64,000 nt of DNA from Xanthomonas sp. GPE 39. Its GTDB lineage: Bacteria; Pseudomonadota; Gammaproteobacteria; Xanthomonadales; Xanthomonadaceae. The stretch lies in contig NZ_JZHZ01000007.1 in NCBI RefSeq assembly GCF_000963005.1, forward strand, positions 1,525,133-1,589,132. Reading direction: 5' to 3'. Position numbers and translations under genes: made by a program. This document shows positions 1-7,734 of this stretch, in pieces; the stretch's first letter is position 1; every line of letters begins with the position of its first letter. Below the pieces are notes generated by a model, which was given only the letters and a program-made list of their open reading frames with translations, made no database searches and was not told the DNA's origin.

Positions 1-897
1 GTCGGCCAGCTCGTTGGCGCTGTACTTGGCGACGAAGGCGTTGGCGCCGACACGCTCGACCATCGCATTGTTGAACACCCCAGAGAGCGAGGTGTGCAGC
101 AGTACGTATAGCCCAGACAGACCTGGGTGACGGCGGATTTCCGTCGTCAGCGTGTAGCCGTCCATCGCCGGCATCTCGATGTCGGAGATCACCATGGCGT
201 AGCGGTCGGCTGGATTCTCGCCGCCTGCGTGGATCTGCAGGAGGTGATCCAGTGCTTGACGCCCATCGGAAAGCAGGGTCGCGCCCACGTCGAGCTGGTC
301 GAGCACACTACGGATCTGTTGCCGCGCAACGCGCGAATCGTCCACCACCAGCACCTGCAACTGCCGGCCGGTGAGCGCCAACGACGGGTCGATCTGCGCT
401 TCCGTCCGGGTTTGTGCGATGTCAGCCAAGACGCTTTCCACGTCGATGACCTGAATCAGTTCGCCTTGGAAGCGGGTCACCGCGGTCAGATAGCTGGATT
501 CTGCTCCCAACTCCGGCGGTGGATGAATATCTTCCACGGCGATATTGACGATGCGCTCCACGCCGCTGACAAGAAAGCCCTGGACCGAGCGATTGAATTC
601 GGTGACGACAATGTACCGTGGCCCTGCCTCCGTGTTGGGTTCGCGCTCCGGGTGGCCGATGGCCAGGCCCAGATCCAGCACGGGTACCGAGCGGCCGCGA
701 ACATCGGCGACGCCAGAAAATTGCAATGGCAGCCCCGGCACCTGGAATAGCTCCGGTCGGCGCAATACTTCTTGCACCTTGAAGACGTTCACGCCAAAAA
801 GCTGACGACCACCCAGCCTGAACAGCAGCAAGGCAAGCCGATTGTGACCCGCCAAACGGGTGCGCTGGTCGATTCGGTTGAGCAGATCGTGCGACAT
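1..897 (-). CDS. cheV: Chemotaxis coupling protein CheV (3' end outside window)
   Basis: CheV couples chemoreceptors to CheA through a CheW-like domain and tunes the signal through a phosphorylatable receiver domain. Translating the minus strand gives a CheW-like domain (about residues 10-165), then a receiver domain with the acidic pair in LVVDDSR and the phospho-acceptor Asp in SDIEMP. The frame is open at the window edge, so the C-terminus is missing; nearly 300 residues are visible. There are two candidate ATGs, at 906 and 897. I chose 897 because a FliA-type -10 box covers 905-912, which would put the transcription start at about 897. The gene is divergent from flgA, as expected for a flagellar/chemotaxis locus. 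Identification is firm; the exact start is less so. Confidence 0.95.
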   Translation of the reverse strand, partial: MSHDLLNRIDQRTRLAGHNRLALLLFRLGGRQLFGVNVFKVQEVLRRPELFQVPGLPLQFSGVADVRGRSVPVLDLGLAIGHPEREPNTEAGPRYIVVTEFNRSVQGFLVSGVERIVNIAVEDIHPPPELGAESSYLTAVTRFQGELIQVIDVESVLADIAQTRTEAQIDPSLALTGRQLQVLVVDDSRVARQQIRSVLDQLDVGATLLSDGRQALDHLLQIHAGGENPADRYAMVISDIEMPAMDGYTLTTEIRRHPGLSGLYVLLHTSLSGVFNNAMVERVGANAFVAKYSANELAD

Positions 898-904
898 GGC
901 TTTC

Positions 905-932
905 ATATCGGCGTCAGCGCAGTGGAACTTGA
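905..932 (-). promoter_or_regulatory. Candidate sigma-28 (FliA) promoter of cheV
   Basis: On the minus strand, TCAA (932-929) and GCCGATAT (912-905) are separated by 16 bases, against the FliA consensus TAAA-N15-GCCGATAA. The -10 box matches in seven of eight positions; the -35 has one mismatch and the spacer is one base long. It overlaps the ATG at 906, so a transcript from it could only use the ATG at 897 and would have almost no leader. Confidence 0.5.
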
Positions 933-1018
933 GGCTGTGACGGGGATTGACTACATCAAATCCCGGCACATGATTTGCTATGGAGGAGGCGACACTTACG
1001 TTATGAAGAGACACGGTG

Positions 1019-1663
1019 ATGCGTCCGATCCTGTTGCTGATGCTACTTGTGGCCACGCCTGCCTGGGCCGATGAATTCCAACCGGTGGAGACGATCCGTG
1101 CGGCAGCACTGTCGACACTAGGCCCAGGCACTGAGGCTGAGGCGACGCTGGATCCGGCGGTTCGGGTGCCGCTGTGTCCGGTGCCGCTGCAAGCGCAGCC
1201 GACCGGCACCACGACGGTGGAAGTGAGTTGTCCGCGCGATGCTGGCTGGCGGCTGTTTGTGCCGGTCAAGGTTCGGCGCATGCAACAGGTATTGGTGTTG
1301 GCGCGCGGCCTGAGCGCTGGAGAGACCATCGGTGCCGCCGATATCGTGGCTGAGACGCGCGATGCTGCGCGGATCGTCGGGGCCGTGATGACCGACCCGG
1401 CCGTGGCGGTGGGCAAGCTGGTCCGGCGGACCTTGCCTGCCGGTACCTTACTATCGCTCAGCGATTTGGTCTCGCCGAGGCTGGTTCGGCGCGGCGACAA
1501 TGTGGCGCTGGTGGCACGCAAGGGTGGGTTGGAAGTGCGTATGGCCGGTCGAGCCATGAGCGATGCAGGCGAAAATGAGCGGGTCACCGTCGAAAACTTG
1601 TCGTCTCGCCGCATCGTTCAGGGAACTGTGTCACAAAATGGAGACGTTTTGGTGACGCGATGA
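1019..1663 (+). CDS. flgA: Flagellar P-ring assembly chaperone FlgA
   Basis: FlgA is a periplasmic chaperone needed for polymerising FlgI into the flagellar P ring. The product (214 aa) begins with a Sec signal peptide (hydrophobic LLLMLLVATPAWA) and carries a SAF/ChapFlgA-type region from about residue 85 (LARGLSAGETIGAADI, then GKLVRRTLPAGTLL), ending in the typical VTVENLSSRRIVQGTV-like strand region. The length fits the family. A GTG directly precedes the ATG; the purine-rich GAAGAG at 1003-1008 serves either start. The gene is divergent from cheV and followed 66 bases later by flgM, the usual flgA-flgM-flgN order. Confidence 0.95.
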   Translation: MRPILLLMLLVATPAWADEFQPVETIRAAALSTLGPGTEAEATLDPAVRVPLCPVPLQAQPTGTTTVEVSCPRDAGWRLFVPVKVRRMQQVLVLARGLSAGETIGAADIVAETRDAARIVGAVMTDPAVAVGKLVRRTLPAGTLLSLSDLVSPRLVRRGDNVALVARKGGLEVRMAGRAMSDAGENERVTVENLSSRRIVQGTVSQNGDVLVTR

Positions 1664-1672
1664 CAAATCCCC

Positions 1673-1699
1673 TAAAGTTCTGGATCGTAACGTCGTTAT
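1673..1699 (+). promoter_or_regulatory. Candidate sigma-28 promoter of flgM
   Basis: TAAAGTTC (1673-1680), an 11-base spacer and GTCGTTAT (1692-1699) resemble the FliA consensus TAAAGTTT-N11-GCCGATAA. The -35 side is strong and the -10 side partial. FlgM is commonly made from both a class II read-through and a class III FliA promoter, so the position makes sense, but this is an inference from pattern. Confidence 0.45.
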
Positions 1700-1729
1700 C
1701 ACATTCGAACCCGTAGCAGGACCAGCGTG

Positions 1730-2047
1730 ATGAGCCAGAAAATTGAAGGTAGTTTGTCGACCTCGGCCACACTCCGCACTTCGTCTGTCAGAACCAAGAG
1801 CGCCTCTGGCGCATCCGAGGAAGATCAGAGCCGTGCGGTCGGTGCGACTGCCGCCACCGATAGCCTACGCCTGACCGGCGAGGCCTCCGGACTACAGAAC
1901 ATACAACGTAAATTGGCGGCCGCCCCGGCGGTTGACACGCAGCGCGTCGAGGCAGTCCGCAGCGCGTTGCAGAACGGTAGCTACAAGATCAACCCGGAGG
2001 CCATTGCCAGCCGGATGATCGATATGGATAGGCAACTCGGCGCATGA
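1730..2047 (+). CDS. flgM: Anti-sigma-28 factor FlgM
   Basis: FlgM binds FliA (sigma-28) and holds late flagellar genes off until the hook-basal body is complete, when FlgM is exported. The protein is short (105 aa), with a low-complexity Ser/Thr/Ala-rich N-terminal half and the conserved C-terminal sigma-binding part (VEAVRSALQNGSYKI, then ASRMIDMDRQL), as expected for the family. GTG at 1727 and ATG at 1730 are adjacent; the ATG is preferred. The stop overlaps the flgN start by four bases. Confidence 0.95.
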   Translation: MSQKIEGSLSTSATLRTSSVRTKSASGASEEDQSRAVGATAATDSLRLTGEASGLQNIQRKLAAAPAVDTQRVEAVRSALQNGSYKINPEAIASRMIDMDRQLGA

Positions 2048-2388
2048 ACACATCCGTGACCACTCCCTTGCAAGAACTTAGCGACGCGCTCGTCGGTGAA
2101 CGGCAAGCGTTGTTGGATCACGATGTGGAAGGTCTGATGCAGGCCACCAGCGCCAAATTGGCCGCATTGCGCGCACTGGAAGCAGACGTGCCGGCGGGGA
2201 CTGAGGTGGAATTGCGCCTACGCGAGCTGGCCGACGCCAATCGCGCCAACGGCGCGCTGTTGGCACGGCGTCGGCGTGAAGTGAATTGGGCGCTACGTCA
2301 TTTGGGCCGCAGCGAGAGTGCTTCGGCCTACGACGCCAAAGGCCAATCGAGCACGCCGCTCATGCAACGTCACCTGGCGATCGCCTGA
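2044..2388 (+). CDS. flgN: Flagellar export chaperone FlgN-like protein
   Basis: FlgN-type chaperones bind the hook-filament junction proteins FlgK and FlgL before export. This 114-aa protein is almost entirely helical by composition (Leu/Ala/Glu/Arg heptads such as LRELADANRANGALL), of the right size, and is translationally coupled to flgM through an ATGA overlap. Sequence conservation in FlgN is weak, so the call rests on position, size and helical character. The C-terminal tail is Ser/Gln-rich, as in many FlgN proteins. Confidence 0.85.
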   Translation: MNTSVTTPLQELSDALVGERQALLDHDVEGLMQATSAKLAALRALEADVPAGTEVELRLRELADANRANGALLARRRREVNWALRHLGRSESASAYDAKGQSSTPLMQRHLAIA

Positions 2389-2474
2389 TCTCTCCGCGCC
2401 CCTTTGTCGGGGGCGCGCACGCAGCGGTGGCAACGGCGTATATTGAACGCCCGTCGACCACCCCGCCCACCGTC

Positions 2475-3701
2475 GTGAATTTCGTCGATATCGATTCCGC
2501 TGCCCCGGTCGTCCTACCGTCTCGGGAGCACCTGGTTGCATTGAGCGAACTATTGTACGAAGGCGTGGTGCTGTTCCGCGCCGATGGTCAATTGGTGTTG
2601 GCCAATAGAGCCGCTCGAGCTTATCTATCCGGTGTCGATGCTGGCACGCTGAGTGCGCATCTGGCGCAATGGTTGCCGGGCGATGCGCTGTCGCAAGCAC
2701 GCAACAGCGGCCGTTGGAGTGGAAGCTTACCGACCGAGCAGCACGTGGTGCTGGCGCATCTGTATTTCCAGGTCGGCTTCGGTGTCGATGACGGCCATTA
2801 CCTGATGCTGATCCAGGGCATCGAAGGGCAGCAGGATTACGAGCAGGAATTGCAGCGACGCCACGATGAGTTGCGTCAAGCCTATTTGCGTCTCAACGGC
2901 GCACAGGAAAAGCTGCTGCAGTCGGAGAAAATGGCTTCCATCGGCCAACTCGCCGCTGGCGTCGCCCACGAGATCAACAATCCGATCGGCTATGTCCACT
3001 CTAATTTGGGTAGCCTGCAAGAGTATCTACGCAGCCTGTTTACTTTGATCGAGGCATACGAGCGCGCGTTGCGTGCGCCGGAACCGAAAGCGTTGATTCC
3101 GGAAATCGACGACATCCGCAACCGCTTCGACATCGACTTCATCAGCCGCGATCTGCCGCAATTAATGGCCGAGTCGCGCGAGGGCATCGAACGAGTGACG
3201 CGCATCGTTCGCGATCTCAAGGATTTTTCGTATTCCGGTCGCGAGGATTCATGGAAGTTGGTGGATCTGCATTCGGGCCTGGAATCCACGATCAACATCA
3301 TCTGGAACGAGCTCAAGTACAAGGTCACTCTGGAGCGCCACTACGGCAACCTGCCGCTGGTCGAGTGCCTGCCATCTGAGCTCAATCAGGTGTACATGAA
3401 CCTGCTGCTCAACGCTGGTCAGGCGATCGGAGAGCGTGGCACCATCGTCGTCAGTACCGGTCAGGATGGCGATCAGGTCTGGATCGAGTTCAAGGATTCC
3501 GGCTCCGGCATTGCGGCCGATCTGTTGCAACGCATTTTCGATCCTTTCTTCACTACCAAGCCAGTTGGCAGTGGGACTGGGCTGGGCCTGTCGATCTCCT
3601 ACGGCATCGTCAACAAGCACCATGGCCGTATCGACGTATCCAGCAGTGTCGGTGAAGGCTCCACTTTTAGAATCGTGATTCCGGTACGCCAACCCAAGTG
3701 A
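2475..3701 (+). CDS. PAS-containing sensor histidine kinase (NtrB-like, cytoplasmic)
   Basis: This is a soluble two-component kinase. From a GTG start at 2475 the protein is 408 aa: a PAS-like sensor region (about 15-120), a coiled linker (QELQRRHDELRQAY), a HisKA dimerisation helix with phospho-acceptor His165 in GVAHEINNP, and an HATPase domain with N-box (NLLLNAGQAI), G1 (DSGSGI) and G2 (GTGLGLSI). No membrane segment is seen. The frame is open back to 2286, but that would overlap flgN by 100 bases; GTG at 2427 is an alternative start. No receiver gene is directly downstream, so the partner is unknown; the receiver of the convergent GGDEF-EAL-REC protein is one candidate. Its place after flgN suggests a link to motility control. 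Confidence 0.88.
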   Translation: MNFVDIDSAAPVVLPSREHLVALSELLYEGVVLFRADGQLVLANRAARAYLSGVDAGTLSAHLAQWLPGDALSQARNSGRWSGSLPTEQHVVLAHLYFQVGFGVDDGHYLMLIQGIEGQQDYEQELQRRHDELRQAYLRLNGAQEKLLQSEKMASIGQLAAGVAHEINNPIGYVHSNLGSLQEYLRSLFTLIEAYERALRAPEPKALIPEIDDIRNRFDIDFISRDLPQLMAESREGIERVTRIVRDLKDFSYSGREDSWKLVDLHSGLESTINIIWNELKYKVTLERHYGNLPLVECLPSELNQVYMNLLLNAGQAIGERGTIVVSTGQDGDQVWIEFKDSGSGIAADLLQRIFDPFFTTKPVGSGTGLGLSISYGIVNKHHGRIDVSSSVGEGSTFRIVIPVRQPK

Positions 3702-3802
3702 TGTGACTGTGCCGGTGACTTGCCAGGTCAACGCCATGGTCGACATGCAGACGTGGCGAGCGTCGATTCTTTGGAGTTTGGCACGCCAGTGGCGGCACCA
3801 TC

Positions 3803-5527
3803 TCAGGCCTGTCCGTCCCGGCGCTGATCGTCGTGCGTGCGGAATGCCTGGCGGATATGTTCGCGCAGTTCGTCGTCGTTCCAGGGCTTGGTCAGGAAGC
3901 GATAGATCGCGCCGCGGTTGATCGCATCGGTGACCGTGGCCAGGTCGGTGTAGCCGGACAACACCAGGCGGATCGTATCGGGGTAGAGCATCTTGACCCG
4001 GCCGAGGAACTCGGTGCCGCTCATGTCGGACATGCGCTGGTCGGACAGGATCACCTGCACGTCGTTGGTGGCAAGCAGATCGAAGGCATCGCGGACGTTA
4101 CCGGCGGCAAGGATCCGATAGCCGTCGCGGCGGAACAGGCGGACCAGGGAGCGCAGTACGTTTTCCTCGTCGTCCAGCAACAGCAGGGTACGGTCCGGTC
4201 GGGTTTCGGCAAAGGATTCCGGGCGCAGGTAACGGCGCCGCAGCGCCATGCCCGCTGCTTCGGCCGACATCGGCTCGCCGAACAGGTAGCCTTGGAAAAT
4301 ATCGCAGTCGTTGCGCCGTAAGAAACCCAGTTGCGCCTGCGATTCAACGCCGTTTGCGATCACCACCATGCCTAACTGGTGTCCCATGGCGATAATGGCG
4401 CGGGCGATGGCGGCCTCGCGGTTGCCGGCCGGTGCGCTTTTGATGAAGCTGCGGTCGATTTTGAGTTTGTCCACCGGATAGCGCACCAGCGCGCTGAGGC
4501 TGGAGTCGCCGGTGCCGAAGTTGTCCAGGCTCAAGCTGATACCTTCACGGCACAGGTTGGCAAGGGTCTCGTAGACGAAATTGACGTTATTGGTCAGTGC
4601 GCTCTCGTTGATTTCCAACACCACCATCTGGGGTGGCACGCCGGCTGCTTGCAGCGCCGACATGACCTCGTTGAAGAAGGTCGGGCGCAGCAGTTGCAAC
4701 GTGGACACATTGACCGCGATGGTGAAATCGTCGAAGCCCTGGTCGCGCCACAGCCGCGCCTGGCGCAATGCGCCTTCCATCACCCAGGTGCCGATCTGCA
4801 CGATGACCCCCAGGCGTTCGGCGGTACGCATGAAGCGCTCAGGGACGAGGATTCCAAGCGTCGGCGACTGCCAGCGCAGCAGCGATTCCATACCGACCAC
4901 GCGACCATCGCGCGCGCTGACCATGGGTTGGTAGCGCAAGCGCAGCTCGCCGTTGGGAATAGCGTCGACGATCTGCCGCGAGATGATGCTTTCGCTGTGC
5001 GCGCTGGGTGGGCCGTCGGCGGCGTAGAGGCGAACCAGGTTGCCGCCCTCACGCGCGGCTTGATAGACCGCGTCTTCGGCATAGTCGAGCAGTTTGGACA
5101 GACGGGTCGAATGTTCCGGGCACAGACTCACGCCGACTTTGCCGGTCATGAAGAGTGTGTAGGGCAGGACCGAAAGTGGCAGTTCGATCTGCTGGCGAAT
5201 TTCCTCGGCGAACATTTCCGCGGGCGGTACGTCAGCGGTGCGCGGCACCGCCATGACCAGTTCGTCGCTGCCGTGGCGCCATAGCAAGCCGCGACCACGC
5301 AGGTGGGCCTGCAGCCGGTGCGTCAGCAGCGCCAGCGCCTGATCGCCGACCTCCGGATTCATGTTCTCGTTGATCGAGGCGAAGTGGTCGATGTCGATGT
5401 GGAGCAGCATCACTCCCGGTCCACCGGCCAGCGCTTCGGCGATCATTCCGGCCAGCGCCGGGTGTCCGGCACCCAAGCGCGAAGGGAGTTCGTCGTCCGC
5501 AGTGTCGGCGGCAGCGGGATTCCACAT
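3803..5527 (-). CDS. Degenerate GGDEF-EAL protein with C-terminal receiver domain
   Basis: This 574-aa protein probably senses or relays cyclic-di-GMP rather than making or breaking it. An N-terminal GGDEF domain (about 30-170) has HGSDE at 85-89 in place of GGDEF. The EAL domain (about 185-430) keeps Glu214 (ESL), Asn273, Glu305, Asp335, Lys356 and Gln412. However, the second Asp of the DDFGTG motif is Asn336, and the AEGVE glutamate is Asn392; both are needed for phosphodiesterase activity in the family. A receiver domain (about 446-565) has a phospho-acceptor Asp496 in SDQRM and the conserved Lys in FLTKPW. The gene starts four bases after the stop of the membrane histidine kinase, so the kinase probably phosphorylates this receiver. 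Loss of activity is inferred from residues only. Confidence 0.9.
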   Translation of the reverse strand: MWNPAAADTADDELPSRLGAGHPALAGMIAEALAGGPGVMLLHIDIDHFASINENMNPEVGDQALALLTHRLQAHLRGRGLLWRHGSDELVMAVPRTADVPPAEMFAEEIRQQIELPLSVLPYTLFMTGKVGVSLCPEHSTRLSKLLDYAEDAVYQAAREGGNLVRLYAADGPPSAHSESIISRQIVDAIPNGELRLRYQPMVSARDGRVVGMESLLRWQSPTLGILVPERFMRTAERLGVIVQIGTWVMEGALRQARLWRDQGFDDFTIAVNVSTLQLLRPTFFNEVMSALQAAGVPPQMVVLEINESALTNNVNFVYETLANLCREGISLSLDNFGTGDSSLSALVRYPVDKLKIDRSFIKSAPAGNREAAIARAIIAMGHQLGMVVIANGVESQAQLGFLRRNDCDIFQGYLFGEPMSAEAAGMALRRRYLRPESFAETRPDRTLLLLDDEENVLRSLVRLFRRDGYRILAAGNVRDAFDLLATNDVQVILSDQRMSDMSGTEFLGRVKMLYPDTIRLVLSGYTDLATVTDAINRGAIYRFLTKPWNDDELREHIRQAFRTHDDQRRDGQA

Positions 5528-5531
5528 CGAG

Positions 5532-7631
5532 TCAAGATCCAGGTGAGGGAGGCGTCGCCGCGGTTGTGTAGGGTAGGTACAGTGTCACCCGAGTGCCAGT
5601 GCCCGGGGCCGTATCGATTTGCAGGGTGCCGCCGGCGCTCTGCGCCCGTTCGCGCATCACGATCAGGCCTAGGCCACGCGGGCCGGTCGGATCGAAGCCA
5701 TCGCCATCGTCGACCACCTCTAGATGCAGTTGGCCGTGTTGCTCGTCGCTCAGCGTCATCCGCACTTCACCGGCGCTGGCGTGACGCAGTACGTTGGTCA
5801 GGCTCTCCTGAGCGATGCGGAAGCAGGCCTGCTCGACCTCACTGCTGGGACGCTGGGGCAACGTGGCGATGTCCAGATGCAGGCGCACCGCTGAAGCGCG
5901 AAACAGCATGCCTGCTTGCCAGCGCAATGCCGCTTCCAAGCCGAGTGCGTCCAGTTGCGGGGGGCGCAGTAGGGTGGATAGGTTGCGCAGCTTGGTGATG
6001 CTGCTGTCTGCCAATTGTACGATCTCGGCGAGATCCTCGCGGCGTCGTGAGGCGTCGGTTTCGTCCAGTGCGGCATGTGCGGACAGTTTCATGGCGGTAA
6101 TCGCCTGGCCGATGTCGTCGTGCAGGTCGCGCGAAATGGCGCGGCGCTCATCCTCCTGCAATGAAAACAGACGTCGTGCCATCGCCTGTAGTTCGCCGTT
6201 GCTCTGCGTCAGCGCATCGCGCATGCGCTCGGGTTCGCTGAGGTCGCGCACGATCAAGAGCTTACAGTCGCGTCCACTGTAGCGGACGTTACCGAACGAC
6301 AACCCTGCGTGGAATAGCGAGCCATCGCGACGGCGCATCAGCGCGGCGTTGCCGGGTTTACCCTTGTTTGCGGCAGTGCCCATCTGCTCGCGTACCTCTG
6401 CCAGGCTGGCCTTGTTGACTAAGCTCTGCAATGGCTCGCCGAGCAGGTTCTCGCCTTCATAGCCGAACTGCACTGCACAAGCCGCATTGGCGTACAGCAC
6501 ATGTTCCTGGTGCAGGATCACCACACCGTCCGGCAGCACGCGCACCAGTTCGCGAAACTGCTCCTCGCGTTCGTGCAGCAGGCGCCGTGAGCGTTCGTGT
6601 TCGGTCACGTCCTGAAGGGTGCCGCGCACGCAAGCGGAGCCGTCCTCGGCGTTCGCCGATTCGGCGCGCAGATGCAGCATCCGCGCCTGACCATCTGCGG
6701 CCAGCACCGGCAGCAGCATGTCCAGTTGTAGCGGCTCGGCGCCGCACAGATCTTCGATGACACGCTGCAGGCGCACTTGCGATGCGACATCGCTTGGGAC
6801 AAGCAACTCTTCCAGGCGATGCTGTCGCGGATGCTCCGGTACGCGCCGGCCAAGCATGCGATAGACCTGGTCTGAGTAGATCCCCAGACCGCTGGCTCTA
6901 TCGAGTTGCCAGGACCCTAGGCGTGCGATGCTCTGGGCTTCTTGCAGGTGCTGCAAAGCCTGATCGCGGCGTTGTTGTGCATCGTATTCGGCGCTACGGT
7001 CGCTGATGACCACCAGGCGTGCCTGATGCCCCATGTAATCCAGGCTGCTGCTACGCGCCTCGGCCATACGCTGGCTGCCGTCGCGCATACATAGCGGCTC
7101 GGCGACCACGCAGATTTTCGAAGGCGTTTGCCGGATCGTCTCGATCACCTCGGCCATGCGGGCACTGACGCTGGGGGGCCACAACTTCACCAGTTCCAGC
7201 CCGACGAATTCATCGTGGGACCAGCCGAAGAAGACCACCGCGGCTGGGTTTGCGTCGATGACCCGCAGGCTTTCCAAGTTGTAGACCAACATGGGGCTGG
7301 AATTGGCCTGGAACATCTGCCGATAACCGGCTTCCGACAGCGCCAAGCGCGCATGTGCCCGCATCGCGCCACGAACCAGTGGATGCAGCAAACGGTAGAG
7401 GGCAACCGCGGTGATGGCCAGGAACACCGCTTCGTTCAGCAACTGCAAGACAACCAATGTTGCGGAGTCTTTCACAAAATAGGCGAGCAGCAATTGGCTG
7501 GCGATGGACCAGAGCAAACCCAGCGCAAGATACAGCAGCACAGTGCGCCAGATGCCGCGATCCAGCCGTCGCGCCAAACGTATGCCGGATGGAGCCTGGG
7601 AAGGTGGAGAGCTCCCGCGTTGTGATTGCAT
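5532..7631 (-). CDS. Membrane PAS sensor histidine kinase of the NarL-partner (HisKA_3) type
   Basis: The 699-aa protein has two N-terminal membrane segments (about 28-50 and 58-85), then three PAS regions (starting near FQANSSPMLVYN, SIARLGSWQLD and LVRVLPDGVVIL). A HisKA_3 dimerisation domain carries the phospho-acceptor His in SRDLHDDIGQ, and an HATPase_c domain has the N-box RIAQESLTNVLRHA and the G-box DDGDGFDPTG. Kinases of this type usually pair with LuxR-family regulators, but here the next gene, four bases downstream and evidently in the same operon, is the GGDEF-EAL-receiver protein. That makes an operon-encoded kinase/c-di-GMP-domain pair likely. The ATG at 7631 follows a 103-base divergent promoter region shared with the gene at 7735. 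Confidence 0.93.
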   Translation of the reverse strand: MQSQRGSSPPSQAPSGIRLARRLDRGIWRTVLLYLALGLLWSIASQLLLAYFVKDSATLVVLQLLNEAVFLAITAVALYRLLHPLVRGAMRAHARLALSEAGYRQMFQANSSPMLVYNLESLRVIDANPAAVVFFGWSHDEFVGLELVKLWPPSVSARMAEVIETIRQTPSKICVVAEPLCMRDGSQRMAEARSSSLDYMGHQARLVVISDRSAEYDAQQRRDQALQHLQEAQSIARLGSWQLDRASGLGIYSDQVYRMLGRRVPEHPRQHRLEELLVPSDVASQVRLQRVIEDLCGAEPLQLDMLLPVLAADGQARMLHLRAESANAEDGSACVRGTLQDVTEHERSRRLLHEREEQFRELVRVLPDGVVILHQEHVLYANAACAVQFGYEGENLLGEPLQSLVNKASLAEVREQMGTAANKGKPGNAALMRRRDGSLFHAGLSFGNVRYSGRDCKLLIVRDLSEPERMRDALTQSNGELQAMARRLFSLQEDERRAISRDLHDDIGQAITAMKLSAHAALDETDASRRREDLAEIVQLADSSITKLRNLSTLLRPPQLDALGLEAALRWQAGMLFRASAVRLHLDIATLPQRPSSEVEQACFRIAQESLTNVLRHASAGEVRMTLSDEQHGQLHLEVVDDGDGFDPTGPRGLGLIVMRERAQSAGGTLQIDTAPGTGTRVTLYLPYTTAATPPSPGS

Positions 7632-7734
7632 ACTCCGGCAGCCTGTTGCAGTGGTTCGTCTCTGACGAACATCTTAGCGGGTGATGGACGCTGCGGCCCA
7701 TCGACGGCTTCCAGCGCTCAATTAATCCTGCCAC

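Noticed and set aside
127..750. Open frame of 207 codons on the plus strand
   Set aside because: It is antisense to cheV, whose minus-strand translation shows CheW and receiver domains.
3833..5284. Two long plus-strand frames (162 and 301 codons)
   Set aside because: They mirror the degenerate GGDEF-EAL-REC gene on the minus strand and show no family features.
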